Positions 1 to 8,538 of a stretch of DNA of 64,000 nt are shown piece by piece (positions within the stretch are counted from its first letter, which is position 1; each line of letters begins with the position of its first letter). Source of the DNA: Herbihabitans rhizosphaerae (GTDB lineage: Bacteria > Actinomycetota > Actinomycetes > Mycobacteriales > Pseudonocardiaceae); contig NZ_SGWQ01000001.1 of the NCBI RefSeq assembly GCF_004216555.1, positions 1 to 64,000 of the forward strand. Reading direction: 5' to 3'. Both the position numbers and the translations under genes were made by a program. The notes under the pieces are model-generated. The model made no database searches, was not told the origin of the DNA, and saw only the letters and a list, made by a program, of their open reading frames with translations.

Positions 1-60
1 TAGTCAATCCTCAAAGGAACCCACAAAGGGGTTCATAATAAGCTCTACTGGCTTACATCG

Positions 61-93
61 GCACACTGTTGAGTTCTCAAACAACACACGCAC
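61..93 (-). promoter_or_regulatory. rRNA operon leader, antitermination-type conserved segment
   Basis: Read on the minus strand this segment contains the TGTTTGAGAACTCAACAG block found in the leader just ahead of 16S rRNA in actinobacteria. Two good promoters lie upstream at 234-262 and 382-410, on the same strand. The 16S gene itself would begin to the left of base 1 and is not in the window. The identification rests on recognising this leader block and on the promoters; no mature rRNA sequence is visible here. Confidence 0.75.
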
Positions 94-233
94 ACTTCAT
101 TCCACACAAGCTAGTGCGGAGTAGAAGGGCTGATATTGCATTTCGTCTTGCGTTTTTGCCTACCGACTACGTTACCTCATGGGCTTGAAGGCCCTTCGAG
201 GGGGGTCCGTAACCTTCTAGGCAGCGCCGCAAC

Positions 234-262
234 ACTTTACTCGGTTCGATTCGCAGTGTCAA
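234..262 (-). promoter_or_regulatory. rRNA operon promoter, proximal
   Basis: On the minus strand a perfect -35 TTGACA (257-262) is followed after 17 bp by TAAAGT (234-239). Such near-consensus spacing and hexamers are typical of actinobacterial rrn promoters. It lies between the distal promoter and the conserved leader block at 61-93, so it probably drives the same leftward rRNA transcript. Confidence 0.75.
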
Positions 263-381
263 CCTGCTCGACCCGGGTGAAGCTCGGCCTGCTGAGTCTA
301 CCTCAGAGGCTTTCGAGGCTTCTCACCGGCCTAACCAGTCTCTCGACCAGCTCCGTCCGGTACTCCGTGCGACGAGAGAGA

Positions 382-410
382 AAGTTACCCACGGCTGATC
401 GCAAAGTCAA
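382..410 (-). promoter_or_regulatory. rRNA operon promoter, distal
   Basis: On the minus strand -35 TTGACT (405-410) and -10 TAACTT (382-387) are separated by 17 bp. It starts only a few bases beyond the stop codon of the leftward fusion gene that ends at 420. Together with the proximal promoter it gives the tandem promoter arrangement common for rrn operons. No gene is visible in the rest of 1-419. Confidence 0.65.
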
Positions 411-419
411 ATCGGCTGG

Positions 420-3400
420 TCAGCGCCTTGTGGTGGGCCGCAGCCACACGGTTCGACGGCCGGTGAGGAGCTCGCCGACCGACAGCGCGCGCCCGTCAAG
501 GCTCGCCAACTCATAGCCCCACGTCGTGAACTCGCGGAGCGCGATCGCCGAATCGTCACCCAAATCGGTGATGGCATCGGCGTCGTGGGTGTAGACGACG
601 TTCGGCCGATCCCGCCTGAGCATCCGCACCATCCCGCCGAGCGCTCGGTGACCCGCGCCGGGAATGTCGACGCGCACCACCGACACCCGACGTCCGGCCG
701 CGATCGGCACATCGGGCAGCACCCGGTCCAGACGCACGCCGGCCACGGTGTCCGTCTCGCCGTCCCCGTGCCGGACCGCCCAGCCGCCCGCGACCGCCGA
801 GCGCACCGACAGGGGAGCGTCGTGCACGTCCCACGCGGCCGTCTCCAGCAATGCGAAGTGTGCGGCGACGGACTCCGTGAGGTTCACGGATACGTTGTGC
901 CGCAACAGTTCCGCGACGTCCTTCGCCGGCTCGACGGCCACCACCGCGCCGCTCGCGCCGATCCGGCCCAAGATCCGGATCGTGTGATATCCCACATGCG
1001 CGCCGACGTCCAGGAAGACGCCGTCCGGCTCGATCAGCGAGTCGATCAGGTCCCCGATCTCCGGCTCGGCCACCCCGTTGCTGGACAGCACGGGCAGCAG
1101 CAGCGCGTCGTCGGCGGGCAGGCGGAGCAGGCCGGCGTCGCACAGCACGACCGTGCTCTGCGCCGGTGGCTCCTCGACCGAGCGTTCGTACTGCCCGACC
1201 ACCACCCGGCGCAGCGACTCGCTGGTCAACAGCGCGCGATCGGCCGACCGCGTGGCCGAGGAGGTCCTCGGGTCACCGGCGGCGAGCCGCTCCTCGATCC
1301 GATCCAACCGCTCGGCGATCACGGCCAACTCGGCCGAGGCCGGCGCCGCGGGCGTCGGGCTGTGCGTGCGGGACAGCTCGTCCTGGCGTCGCACCAACTC
1401 CTCCGCGGTGCGCTCGACCCCGTCCAGCATGGTCCGCAACATCGTGCGCAGGTGATTGTCGTAGTGGTTCAGCACGCGCAACACGGCCCGGCGCAACGCG
1501 GGCGCCATCGGCATCCGGCGACCCACGTCCACGTCCGGCTGGCGCAGCAGCGCGTGCCGGGCCGAGCGCAGCGGCTGCAGCGGATCGCGGGCCGGCTCCG
1601 CACGATCGGCCACGCGCCTGGACCGCCACGCCCGGTACCCCTGCTCGACGCGCTCGCGCAGCTCCTCGCCACCGGCCGCGATCGACCGGGTGGACAGCAC
1701 GTGCGCCCGCGCGATGGAGCCGAGCTTCACCGCGACCGCGGGATCGCCCGCCAGCTCCTCGAGCACCTGCGCCAGACCGTCCACTTCGGACTCTCCGGCG
1801 ATCGCGTCGCTGATCAGCACGGCACTGCCCGGATCGAGGATCTCCGCCGCGACGCCGTCGCCGCGCGCGATGATCGGCACGCCACGGGCGGCCGCGTGGG
1901 CCAGGTCGAGCAGCTCCCTGCCGGCGCCGGGGTCCTCGGCGCGGTGCGACGAGACCAGCCAGTCGGTCGCGTCGAGCGCGTCGCCGTCCCGCCCGGTCAG
2001 CACCCGGATCCGGACATCGCCCCTGGCGATCAGCCGCAGCCGCTCCACCCCGGCCGGCTCGGTCGACGCGGACACCGCCAGCAGCAGGCCGACGTCGGTG
2101 CGATCGCCGAACGCCGCCCGGAACGCGGACACCACGGTCAGCGCCGACGAGGTGGCCGTGGGCGTCACCCTCACGGCGAAAATCACCTGATCGGTTAGTC
2201 CCAGCGCTTTCCTGGCGCGAGCGCGGGCGGCTTCGTCCCGCTCCCCCGGGTCGGCGACGGGCAGCAGCATGGTGTGCGCGACCGGATCGGCCACGCGCTC
2301 GTCGTTCCACACCACCCACTGCTCGTCGGCGTCGACCCCGTGCGCGACCTCCTCGCCGACGGTGACGACGTGCCGGTCCCCCGGCAGGCCGGCGCGTTCA
2401 CCGCAGCACACCAGGACGGGGTACACCGGCGCGTCGGAGGTGGGCAGTCCGGACGCCGACGCGGCCAGGCGCACGGCGTCGGCGAGCGGCCCGTGACCGA
2501 CGACCGAGACACCCAACTGGTCGCGCAGGTCGTGCTCCTGGACCTCGCCGGCGCCGGCAGCGGCGGCCTCGGGCCACCTCGGCCGCCCACCGGGCAGATC
2601 GTCCACCGGCGCGGACGCCCATGTGCGGAACGCCACGATGTCCACTGTGGACGGTGGCGGCGGGCGGCCGTCGTCGATCGCGGCGTGCCACTCCTCGCGG
2701 AACACCTCGCGCAGACTCGCCGGCAGCTCGGTCCCGTCCGCCAACTGTCCACAACGGACGGTCGGCATGGGTGCCGAGGTGGCGAGCTGCTCGTCGACGA
2801 ACCGGGTCCGCAGCTCGTCGAGGACCGGGTGCTCGGACAGCAGCACGCGGGGCCGGTCCGGGAAGTCGGCGCACAACAGCCACTCGCGGGTCGGATCCAC
2901 GCCGGACAGATGGACCGTCCGCAGCGGGCGACCGTCCACAGTGGACGATCCGTCCAGCAGTGTGTCGATCGGGCGATCGTGTGCGTTCCACGCGGACACG
3001 CCGATACCGGGATCGCGCAGCACCCGGTGGTCGACCAGGCCGGGTGCCGCGTCGAGGAAGGTCGCCGCCGCGCCCGGCGCGCGCCGCGTGTGGTCGGCCC
3101 AGGCACGCAGGAACGGCTCGACACCGGTACGCGCGGCGAGCAGGCCGAGGTCGTACACCCCGGCGGCGCGCAGTTCCGGCGAGGTCGGCCGCCGTCCGTC
3201 GTCCGGCAGCCGCCGCAGCACGCGCGGGACCAGCACCAGCGGGTCGGATTCGAGCGCGCGGGCGACCGGCGCGGCGATCGTGTCCAGCACGAGCGTCGAC
3301 GGTTCGAGGTACACGGTTTCGCCGTGCACGCCGAGCATCCACTCGATCAGCCGCGGCCGGAGCACGGCGCACAGCTCGTCGGCGGTGTACCCGGTGGCGA

Positions 3401-3629
3401 GCATGGCCAGCTCGGCGTCGGTGACCCCGATCGTGGACGGGCCGCATACCCCGAGGCCGACCATCGCCGGTTCACCCTGCTCCGCGTCCACCAGGAGGGT
3501 GACGAATCTGGAGCCAGGGTGATGTTCCAGGAATGAAGCGGCGGTCACCCGGGCCGCCGGATAGCCGTCGCATGTCGTAATCGTGCACGCGGACAGCGCG
3601 CTCACCGGTTCGTCAGCCACGGCGCGCAA
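420..3629 (-). CDS. glycosyltransferase / FkbM methyltransferase fusion
   Basis: Large protein of 1069 residues with three parts. Residues 1 to about 330 resemble an actinobacterial nucleotide-sugar glycosyltransferase family, including an AWNAHDR element and a region near LLSEHPVLDELR typical of its end. Residues of about 340-660 look like a GT4-type glycosyltransferase domain. From about 860 there is an FkbM-type SAM methyltransferase, with the motif FLDVGAHVGYHT and the downstream AVEP acidic segment. A coiled-coil or proline-rich linker (about 720-840) separates the last two. It probably glycosylates and O-methylates a cell-surface glycan; the substrate is unknown. The start used is TTG at 3629; GTG codons at 3620 and 3605 are alternatives. 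It ends just before the rRNA promoters. Confidence 0.75.
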   Translation of the reverse strand: MRAVADEPVSALSACTITTCDGYPAARVTAASFLEHHPGSRFVTLLVDAEQGEPAMVGLGVCGPSTIGVTDAELAMLATGYTADELCAVLRPRLIEWMLGVHGETVYLEPSTLVLDTIAAPVARALESDPLVLVPRVLRRLPDDGRRPTSPELRAAGVYDLGLLAARTGVEPFLRAWADHTRRAPGAAATFLDAAPGLVDHRVLRDPGIGVSAWNAHDRPIDTLLDGSSTVDGRPLRTVHLSGVDPTREWLLCADFPDRPRVLLSEHPVLDELRTRFVDEQLATSAPMPTVRCGQLADGTELPASLREVFREEWHAAIDDGRPPPPSTVDIVAFRTWASAPVDDLPGGRPRWPEAAAAGAGEVQEHDLRDQLGVSVVGHGPLADAVRLAASASGLPTSDAPVYPVLVCCGERAGLPGDRHVVTVGEEVAHGVDADEQWVVWNDERVADPVAHTMLLPVADPGERDEAARARARKALGLTDQVIFAVRVTPTATSSALTVVSAFRAAFGDRTDVGLLLAVSASTEPAGVERLRLIARGDVRIRVLTGRDGDALDATDWLVSSHRAEDPGAGRELLDLAHAAARGVPIIARGDGVAAEILDPGSAVLISDAIAGESEVDGLAQVLEELAGDPAVAVKLGSIARAHVLSTRSIAAGGEELRERVEQGYRAWRSRRVADRAEPARDPLQPLRSARHALLRQPDVDVGRRMPMAPALRRAVLRVLNHYDNHLRTMLRTMLDGVERTAEELVRRQDELSRTHSPTPAAPASAELAVIAERLDRIEERLAAGDPRTSSATRSADRALLTSESLRRVVVGQYERSVEEPPAQSTVVLCDAGLLRLPADDALLLPVLSSNGVAEPEIGDLIDSLIEPDGVFLDVGAHVGYHTIRILGRIGASGAVVAVEPAKDVAELLRHNVSVNLTESVAAHFALLETAAWDVHDAPLSVRSAVAGGWAVRHGDGETDTVAGVRLDRVLPDVPIAAGRRVSVVRVDIPGAGHRALGGMVRMLRRDRPNVVYTHDADAITDLGDDSAIALREFTTWGYELASLDGRALSVGELLTGRRTVWLRPTTRR
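2640..2652. repeat. GTCCACNGTGGAC palindrome
   Basis: Perfect copy inside the glycosyltransferase fusion gene, read as Ser-Thr-Val-Asp on the coding strand. See the finding on this iterated palindrome. Confidence 0.8.
2934..2946. repeat. GTCCACNGTGGAC palindrome
   Basis: Second perfect copy in the same fusion gene, again in the Ser-Thr-Val-Asp frame. Confidence 0.8.
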
Positions 3630-3762
3630 AGCTATCGGCCCGGGCGGAGCAACGCGACGATCGCCACGACACCGTACGAGTGATCTTCGGCGACTCGCCG
3701 TTCATGATCACCACGAATACCGACTCCGATCGGGTATCGGACGAATCTCACATCGTCCACAA

Positions 3763-3797
3763 TGGACAGACATTAGCGAACGTTCGTATGCTAAATT
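3763..3797 (+). promoter_or_regulatory. candidate promoter with CGAACGTTCG palindrome
   Basis: A -35-like TGGACA (3763-3768) is followed by TATGCT (3787-3792), with TAAATT overlapping at 3792-3797, just 7-11 bases before the ATG at 3804, so the transcript would be nearly leaderless. The perfect 10-bp palindrome CGAACGTTCG (3777-3786) fills the spacer and could be an operator. It lacks the four-base centre of an SOS box. Confidence 0.4.
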
Positions 3798-3803
3798 CAC
3801 GGC

Positions 3804-4376
3804 ATGGACATCCGAGACCTCGATCGCCGCGCCCTGGACGGCCTGCGCGAGATCGTGACGGCCCTGCGCGACGCCGACATGGCCGCGCCGACGCCGTGCG
3901 CCGGGTGGACCGTTCGCGATCTCATCGAGCACATGAACACCGAGCACGAGGCGATCTCCACACTGATCTTGGACGAACCGGTCACGCTCGACACCGACCC
4001 GCGACGGGCGTTCGGCCAGGCCGTCGACCGCTGGCTCGCCGCCTTCGCCACCGACGGCATGCCCGACATCGACATCTACCTTCCAATGCTCGGCTCGCGG
4101 TGGCCGGCCGACCAGGTGCTGTCCGTGCACTTCGCGGACATGCTGACGCACCGGTGGGATCTGACCACAGCGCTCGGCCGCGACCCGGAGTTGCCGGCCG
4201 ACCTACTGGAACTGGCGCTGCCGATCGCCACGGCGATTCCCACGACCGGCCCACTGCGCGGCCCGATCTACGGCGCCCCCGTCCCGATCACCGACACCGC
4301 CAGCGCCACCGATCAGCTCGTCGCCGCCCTGGGCCGATCACCGGCCTGGACACAGGGGCGCGTTGATCAACCGTGA
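3804..4376 (+). CDS. DinB-fold TIGR03086 family protein
   Basis: A 190-residue protein of the actinobacterial TIGR03086 group, related to mycothiol-dependent maleylpyruvate isomerases. The N-terminal part has the family pattern TPCAGWTVRDLIEHM, whose His would be a metal ligand, and a second His lies in the HFADMLTHRWDL stretch (about 112-124). Members form a four-helix bundle and bind a divalent metal; mycothiol-dependent thiol transfer is the usual suggestion. The gene stands alone, faces glnA2 tail to tail, and its ATG lies directly behind a candidate promoter. The specific substrate cannot be told from sequence. Confidence 0.8.
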   Translation: MDIRDLDRRALDGLREIVTALRDADMAAPTPCAGWTVRDLIEHMNTEHEAISTLILDEPVTLDTDPRRAFGQAVDRWLAAFATDGMPDIDIYLPMLGSRWPADQVLSVHFADMLTHRWDLTTALGRDPELPADLLELALPIATAIPTTGPLRGPIYGAPVPITDTASATDQLVAALGRSPAWTQGRVDQP

Positions 4377-4472
4377 ATGTGACCGCATCGCCACCCGTGG
4401 TCTTACGTGCATCACCTTCACGTTTCGTGCCACTTGTTGATCATGGCTGACCTGGGCTTTCTCCGTGGCCGG

Positions 4473-4496
4473 CGTACTTTAGCGGGCTAAAGTACG
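4473..4496. terminator. perfect inverted repeat between convergent genes
   Basis: An 11-bp arm CGTACTTTAGC is followed by GG and the exact complement, giving a very stable hairpin on either strand. It lies between the ends of the DinB-fold gene (4376) and glnA2 (4553), so it can stop transcription from both sides. There is no long U tract, as is common for actinobacterial hairpin terminators. The core AGCGGGCTAAA recurs at 54382-54392 beyond jetC. An operator role is the alternative. Confidence 0.6.
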
Positions 4497-4552
4497 CATG
4501 GGGGTGCCGGTGCGGTTGTCAAGTTCGGATCGTTGTTGGTGAACCCTGGGCG

Positions 4553-5896
4553 CTAGAGCAGGGGCAGGAGCGTGCGCAGTTCGTAGGGCGTGACACTGCG
4601 CCGGTAGGAATCCCACTCGGTGCGCTTGTTGCGCAGGAAGAAGTCGTACACGTGCTCGCCGAGCGTCTCGGCCAGCAATTCGGAATTCTCCAACTCGGCG
4701 AGCGCCTCGCCGAGGTTCTGCGGCAGATTCGCGTACCCGGCCGCGCGCCGCTCGGAGTCGGTGAGCGACCACACGTCGTCCTCGGCGGCGGGCGGCAGCT
4801 CGTAGTTCTCCGTCACGCCCTTCAACCCGGCGGCCAGGATCACCGCGTAGGCGAGGTACGGGTTGCACGCCGAGTCCACCGAGCGGATCTCCACCCGGCG
4901 CGAGGACGCCTTGCCCGGCGAATACATCGGCACCCGCACCAGCGCGGAGCGGTTCGCGTGCCCCCAGCAGACCACCGTCGGCGCCTCTCCCCCGACGATC
5001 AACCGCTTGTAGGAGTTCACCCACTGGTTGGTGACCGCGGAGATCTCCTTCGCGTGGTGCAGGATTCCGGCGACGAACGCCTTGCCGGTCCCGGACAGCT
5101 CGTAGGGATCCTCGCTGTCGTAGAACGCGTTGCGATCGCCCTCGAAGAGACTGAAGTGCGTGTGCATGCCGGAGCCCGGCTGGTCGGAGAACGGCTTGGG
5201 CATGAACGACGCGCGCACACCGTCGGTGAGCGCGACCTCCTTGACCACGTACCGGAACGTCATCACGTTGTCCGCCATGGTCAGCGCGTCCGCGTAGCGC
5301 AGGTCGATCTCCTGCTGGCCCGGCGCGCCCTCGTGGTGGCTGAACTCCACCGAGATGCCCATCGCCTCCAGCGCCTCGATGGCGTGCCGGCGGAAGTGCG
5401 TCGCGGTGGCGTGGCTGGCCTGGTCGAAGAAGCCGCCGTTGTCGGCCGGCACCGGCTCGCGGCCGTCCTCGTGCACCTCGGAGAGCAGGAAGAACTCGAT
5501 CTCCGGGTGCACGTAGCAGGTGAAGCCGGCCTCGCTGGCCCTCGACAGGGTGCGGCGCAGCACGTGCCGCGGGTCCGCCCAGGACGCCGAACCGTCCGGC
5601 ATCGTGATGTCGCAGAACATACGCGCCGAGTACGGGTCGCCCTCCGGCGTCTCCCACGGCAGCACCTGGAAGGTGGCCGGGTCGGGGCGCGCGATCATGT
5701 CGGACTCGTACACGCGGGCGAAGCCCTCGATCGCCGAGCCGTCGAAACCGATGCCGTCGGCGAACGCGCCCTCCAGCTCGGCCGGCGCCACGGCCACCGA
5801 CTTGAGGAACCCCAGCACGTCGGTGAACCAGAGCCGGACGAACCGGATGTCGCGCTCCTCGAGCGTGCGCAGTACGAACTCCTGCTGGCGGTCCAT
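4553..5896 (-). CDS. glnA2: glutamine synthetase family protein GlnA2
   Basis: The 447-residue protein carries all main type I glutamine synthetase elements: FDGSAIEGFARV (nucleotide region), EIEFFLL and HEGAPGQQEID (metal ligands), GSGMHTHFSLF, and RVEIRSVDSACNPYLA near the C-terminus. Neighbouring Hip1-like hydrolases and panB match the surroundings of M. tuberculosis glnA2 (Rv2222c). The Streptomyces GlnA2 homologue has been described as a gamma-glutamylpolyamine synthetase, so polyamine assimilation is as likely as ammonia assimilation. The ATG at 5896 was chosen because the protein then begins MDRQQEFVLRT like its relatives. TAGGGT (5904-5909) eight bases upstream suggests a leaderless transcript. 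Confidence 0.9.
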   Translation of the reverse strand: MDRQQEFVLRTLEERDIRFVRLWFTDVLGFLKSVAVAPAELEGAFADGIGFDGSAIEGFARVYESDMIARPDPATFQVLPWETPEGDPYSARMFCDITMPDGSASWADPRHVLRRTLSRASEAGFTCYVHPEIEFFLLSEVHEDGREPVPADNGGFFDQASHATATHFRRHAIEALEAMGISVEFSHHEGAPGQQEIDLRYADALTMADNVMTFRYVVKEVALTDGVRASFMPKPFSDQPGSGMHTHFSLFEGDRNAFYDSEDPYELSGTGKAFVAGILHHAKEISAVTNQWVNSYKRLIVGGEAPTVVCWGHANRSALVRVPMYSPGKASSRRVEIRSVDSACNPYLAYAVILAAGLKGVTENYELPPAAEDDVWSLTDSERRAAGYANLPQNLGEALAELENSELLAETLGEHVYDFFLRNKRTEWDSYRRSVTPYELRTLLPLL

Positions 5897-6014
5897 GTCC
5901 GGCACCCTATGCATGACGTGTTAACGCCGTGTTGCGCGACACCCGTTCGAGGCGCGGGAACCCGTCACACCCGCCCGCGCGTTGAGCAGACAACCGACAG
6001 CAGGAGGCACACCG

Positions 6015-6251
6015 ATGGCGTTCATGCGCAAGCTCACCGCCTTGACCACCGCGGCCGAAGCCGGTCGCCGGTACGCGCGCAAGCACCCGGACAAGGTTCA
6101 GAAGGCCACCCAGCGCGCCGCCGCGTTCGTGGACAAGCGCACCAAGGGCAAGTACCACGACAAGATCGACGACGCCGTGCGCAAGGTTCAGTCGGCCACC
6201 CGAGGCCGCCCGGATGGCAGGTCAGACGGCAGGTCCGACGGCAGGGTCTGA
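6015..6251 (+). CDS. small antitoxin-like protein (MT0933/Rv0909 type)
   Basis: A 78-residue, strongly basic protein with the pattern FVDKRTKGKYHDKIDDAV that is typical of the MT0933-like antitoxin family. In mycobacteria some members pair with a toxin, but no toxin gene is adjacent here, so it may be an orphan or have another role. The ATG at 6015 has a strong AGGAGG about 7 bases upstream. The last 21 codons run into the end of the convergent MFS gene; both C-termini are encoded by the same short tandem repeat of GRSD/DLPS units at about 6214-6245. Confidence 0.65.
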   Translation: MAFMRKLTALTTAAEAGRRYARKHPDKVQKATQRAAAFVDKRTKGKYHDKIDDAVRKVQSATRGRPDGRSDGRSDGRV

Positions 6252-7507
6252 CGAGGCACGGAGGCCGACATCAGCGCGGCGATCAGGCACAACCCGCCGG
6301 CGAGGTACCAGGCGAGGTCGTAGTTGCCGTGCGCGTCCCGGATCCCACCGGCGCCGACCGCCGCCAGCGCCGCCCCGACCTGGTGTGACGCGAACACCCA
6401 GCCGAACACGATCGGCCCGCTCATGCCGAACCGGTCGCGGCACAGGGCGACGGTCGGCGGCACAGTGGCGATCCAGTCCAGCCCGTAGAAGATCACGAAC
6501 ACCCACATGCTCGGCTGCACGTGCGGCTCGAACAGCGACGGCAGGATCAGCAGCGACAGCCCACGCAGCGTGTAGTAGCCGGCCAGCAGCAGCCGCGCGT
6601 CGACCCGGTCGGTGAGCCAGCCGGAGAAGATCGTGCCGGCCACGTCGAAGATCCCGATCAGCGCGAGCAGGCCGGCCGCGGTGGTGTGCGGCATGCCGTG
6701 GTCGTGCGCGGCGCTGACGAAGTGCGTGCCGACCAGGCCGTTGGTGGACATTCCGCAGATCGCGAACCCGCCGGCCAGCAACCAGAACGTGGGCGTGCGC
6801 GCGGCGTCGGCGAGCACCCGGACCGCCCGCCCCGCACTGGAGCCGGTGGCGGTCGCGGGCGCCTGGACCTCGGTCGCGCCGTACGCGGTGGTGCCGACGT
6901 CGCTCGGGTGATCGCGCAGCCACAGGATCACCAGCGGCACGACCGCCAGCGCGGCGAGCGCCACGATGATCGACGGCGTGCGCCAGCCGTGGGCGGCGGC
7001 GAGCGAGGCGACCAGCGGCAGGAAGACCAACTGCCCGGTGGCACCGGCGGCGGTCAGCACGCCGGAGACCAGGCCGCGGCGGGCGACGAACCAGCGGCTG
7101 GTGACCGTGGCGACGAAAGCCATGGACATCGATCCGGTGCCCACGCCGACGAGGAAGCCCCAGCACAGCAGCAACTGCCACGCCTCGGTCATGAACACGG
7201 TGAACCCGCTGCCGGCGGCGACCAGCACCAGCGCGCAGGAGACCACGCGGCGCATGCCGAACCGGTCCATCAGCGCCGCGGCGAACGGCGAGATCAGGCC
7301 GAACAGCAGCAGGTTGATCGACACGGCGGCGGAGATCGTGGCCCGGGACCAACCGAACTCGTGGTGCAGCGGATCGATCAGAACGCTTGGCACGGAACGG
7401 AATCCGGCCGCGCCGATTAGTGTGACGAAGGCCACGGCGGCGATCACCCAGGCGCGGTGGATCCGGGGCCTTGTTCGGGGCCGCGTTCGATCTTCGAGTT
7501 GAGTCAC
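6188..7507 (-). CDS. MFS transporter
   Basis: A 439-residue integral membrane protein with about 12 hydrophobic segments and the MFS loop motif after helix 2 (ALMDRFGMRRV, about residues 78-88). Overall it resembles the oxalate/formate and monocarboxylate branch of the superfamily; the substrate is unknown. Start is GTG at 7507. It is divergent from a GlxA-type regulator at 7579 with only 71 bp between, so the regulator is a plausible controller. Its 3' end overlaps the antitoxin-like gene by 64 bp. Confidence 0.8.
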   Translation of the reverse strand: MTQLEDRTRPRTRPRIHRAWVIAAVAFVTLIGAAGFRSVPSVLIDPLHHEFGWSRATISAAVSINLLLFGLISPFAAALMDRFGMRRVVSCALVLVAAGSGFTVFMTEAWQLLLCWGFLVGVGTGSMSMAFVATVTSRWFVARRGLVSGVLTAAGATGQLVFLPLVASLAAAHGWRTPSIIVALAALAVVPLVILWLRDHPSDVGTTAYGATEVQAPATATGSSAGRAVRVLADAARTPTFWLLAGGFAICGMSTNGLVGTHFVSAAHDHGMPHTTAAGLLALIGIFDVAGTIFSGWLTDRVDARLLLAGYYTLRGLSLLILPSLFEPHVQPSMWVFVIFYGLDWIATVPPTVALCRDRFGMSGPIVFGWVFASHQVGAALAAVGAGGIRDAHGNYDLAWYLAGGLCLIAALMSASVPRQTLPSDLPSDLPSGRPRVAD

Positions 7508-7544
7508 GGCGATCAGCGTGCGTGATCGCCCGAAGACGCACGAG

Positions 7545-7558
7545 TGGCAAGAACGCCA
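7545..7558. promoter_or_regulatory. candidate operator between MFS and GlxA-type regulator
   Basis: An inverted repeat TGGC-N6-GCCA sits in the divergent gap, flanked by GCAC (7538-7541) and GTGC (7563-7566). The position suits an AraC/GlxA-type site controlling both genes. The arms are short, so this is tentative. Confidence 0.3.
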
Positions 7559-7578
7559 ATATGTGCAAGGATCTGGCC

Positions 7579-8538
7579 ATGGCTCATCGCGTCGCCGTGC
7601 TGGCCCTGGCCCCCGTGGTCGGCTACGACCTGACGATCCCGCCGACCGTGCTCGGCGCGGCCAAGGACACCGACGGCCGGCGGCTCTACGACGTGGTGGT
7701 CTGCGGGCCGGGCCGCGAGCCGGTGACCAGCCTGTTCGGCTACGCCATCACGCCGAGCCACGACGTCGACGTGCTGGCCGAGGCCGACACGGTGATCATT
7801 CCCGGCACCCGCGTGCCCGGTCCGCGCTACGAGGGCACGCTGCCCGACGCGATCGCCGACATGCTCGCGCTGATCCGGCCGGGCACCCGGCTGATGTCGA
7901 TCTGCACCGGCGCGTTCGTGCTCGGCGCGGCCGGTGTGCTGGACGGACGGCCGGCCACCACGCACTGGGCGATGGCCGGCGACTTCCGCCGGCTGTACCC
8001 GAACGTGCTGATGAACGAGGACGTGCTCTGGGTCGACGACGGCGACGTGCTCACCTCCGCCGGGCTCGGCGCCGGCGTGGACCTGTGCCTGCACCTGATC
8101 CGGTCCGACCACGGCAGCGAGGTGGCCAACGGCGCGGCCCGCTACTGCGTGGTGCCGCCGTGGCGGGACGGCGGCCAGTCGCAGTTCATCGAGCGGCCGC
8201 TGCCCGAGCCGGGCGCGGAGGGCACGGCGGCCACCCGGGCGTGGGCACTGACCCGCCTGTCCGAGCCGATCGACCTGGCCGACATGGCCGCGCACGCGCG
8301 GATGAGCGTGCGCACGTTCAGCCGCAGGTTCTCCGCCGAGACCGGCATGTCACCGGGCCGATGGCTGACCAGGCAGCGCGTCGACCACGCGCGGCACCTG
8401 CTGGAGTCGACCGACCTGCCGGTGGACGCGGTCGCCTCGGCGGCCGGTCTCGGCACGGCGGCGTCTCTGCGCGCACACCTGCGCGCGTCGATCGGCGTCG
8501 CACCACTCACCTACCGGCGGACGTTCCGCGCCGGCTGA
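7579..8538 (+). CDS. GlxA family transcriptional regulator (DJ-1/PfpI + AraC)
   Basis: The 319-residue protein has an N-terminal DJ-1/PfpI domain (about 1-170), with the nucleophile-elbow-like SICTGAFVLGAAG, and a C-terminal AraC-type pair of helix-turn-helix motifs (about 215-315; SVRTFSRRFSAETGMSPGRW). Such regulators activate nearby catabolic or transport genes; here the divergent MFS transporter is the obvious candidate. ATG 7579 is preceded by AAGGAT at 7-nt spacing; the in-frame ATG at 7561 has no comparable site. Its last 32 bases overlap the convergent deazaflavin reductase gene. Confidence 0.85.
   Translation: MAHRVAVLALAPVVGYDLTIPPTVLGAAKDTDGRRLYDVVVCGPGREPVTSLFGYAITPSHDVDVLAEADTVIIPGTRVPGPRYEGTLPDAIADMLALIRPGTRLMSICTGAFVLGAAGVLDGRPATTHWAMAGDFRRLYPNVLMNEDVLWVDDGDVLTSAGLGAGVDLCLHLIRSDHGSEVANGAARYCVVPPWRDGGQSQFIERPLPEPGAEGTAATRAWALTRLSEPIDLADMAAHARMSVRTFSRRFSAETGMSPGRWLTRQRVDHARHLLESTDLPVDAVASAAGLGTAASLRAHLRASIGVAPLTYRRTFRAG

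Noticed and set aside
136-516. Rightward open frame of 126 codons at the left end
   Set aside because: It runs through the rRNA promoters on the opposite strand, has no ribosome site and its composition is not that of a local gene.
585-2198. Long open frame opposite the glycosyltransferase fusion
   Set aside because: It is the shadow of a GC-rich gene; its product is of low complexity, rich in Arg, Gln and His, and lacks any domain.
3777-3786. SOS box at CGAACGTTCG
   Set aside because: The half-sites abut without the four-base spacer of the LexA consensus.
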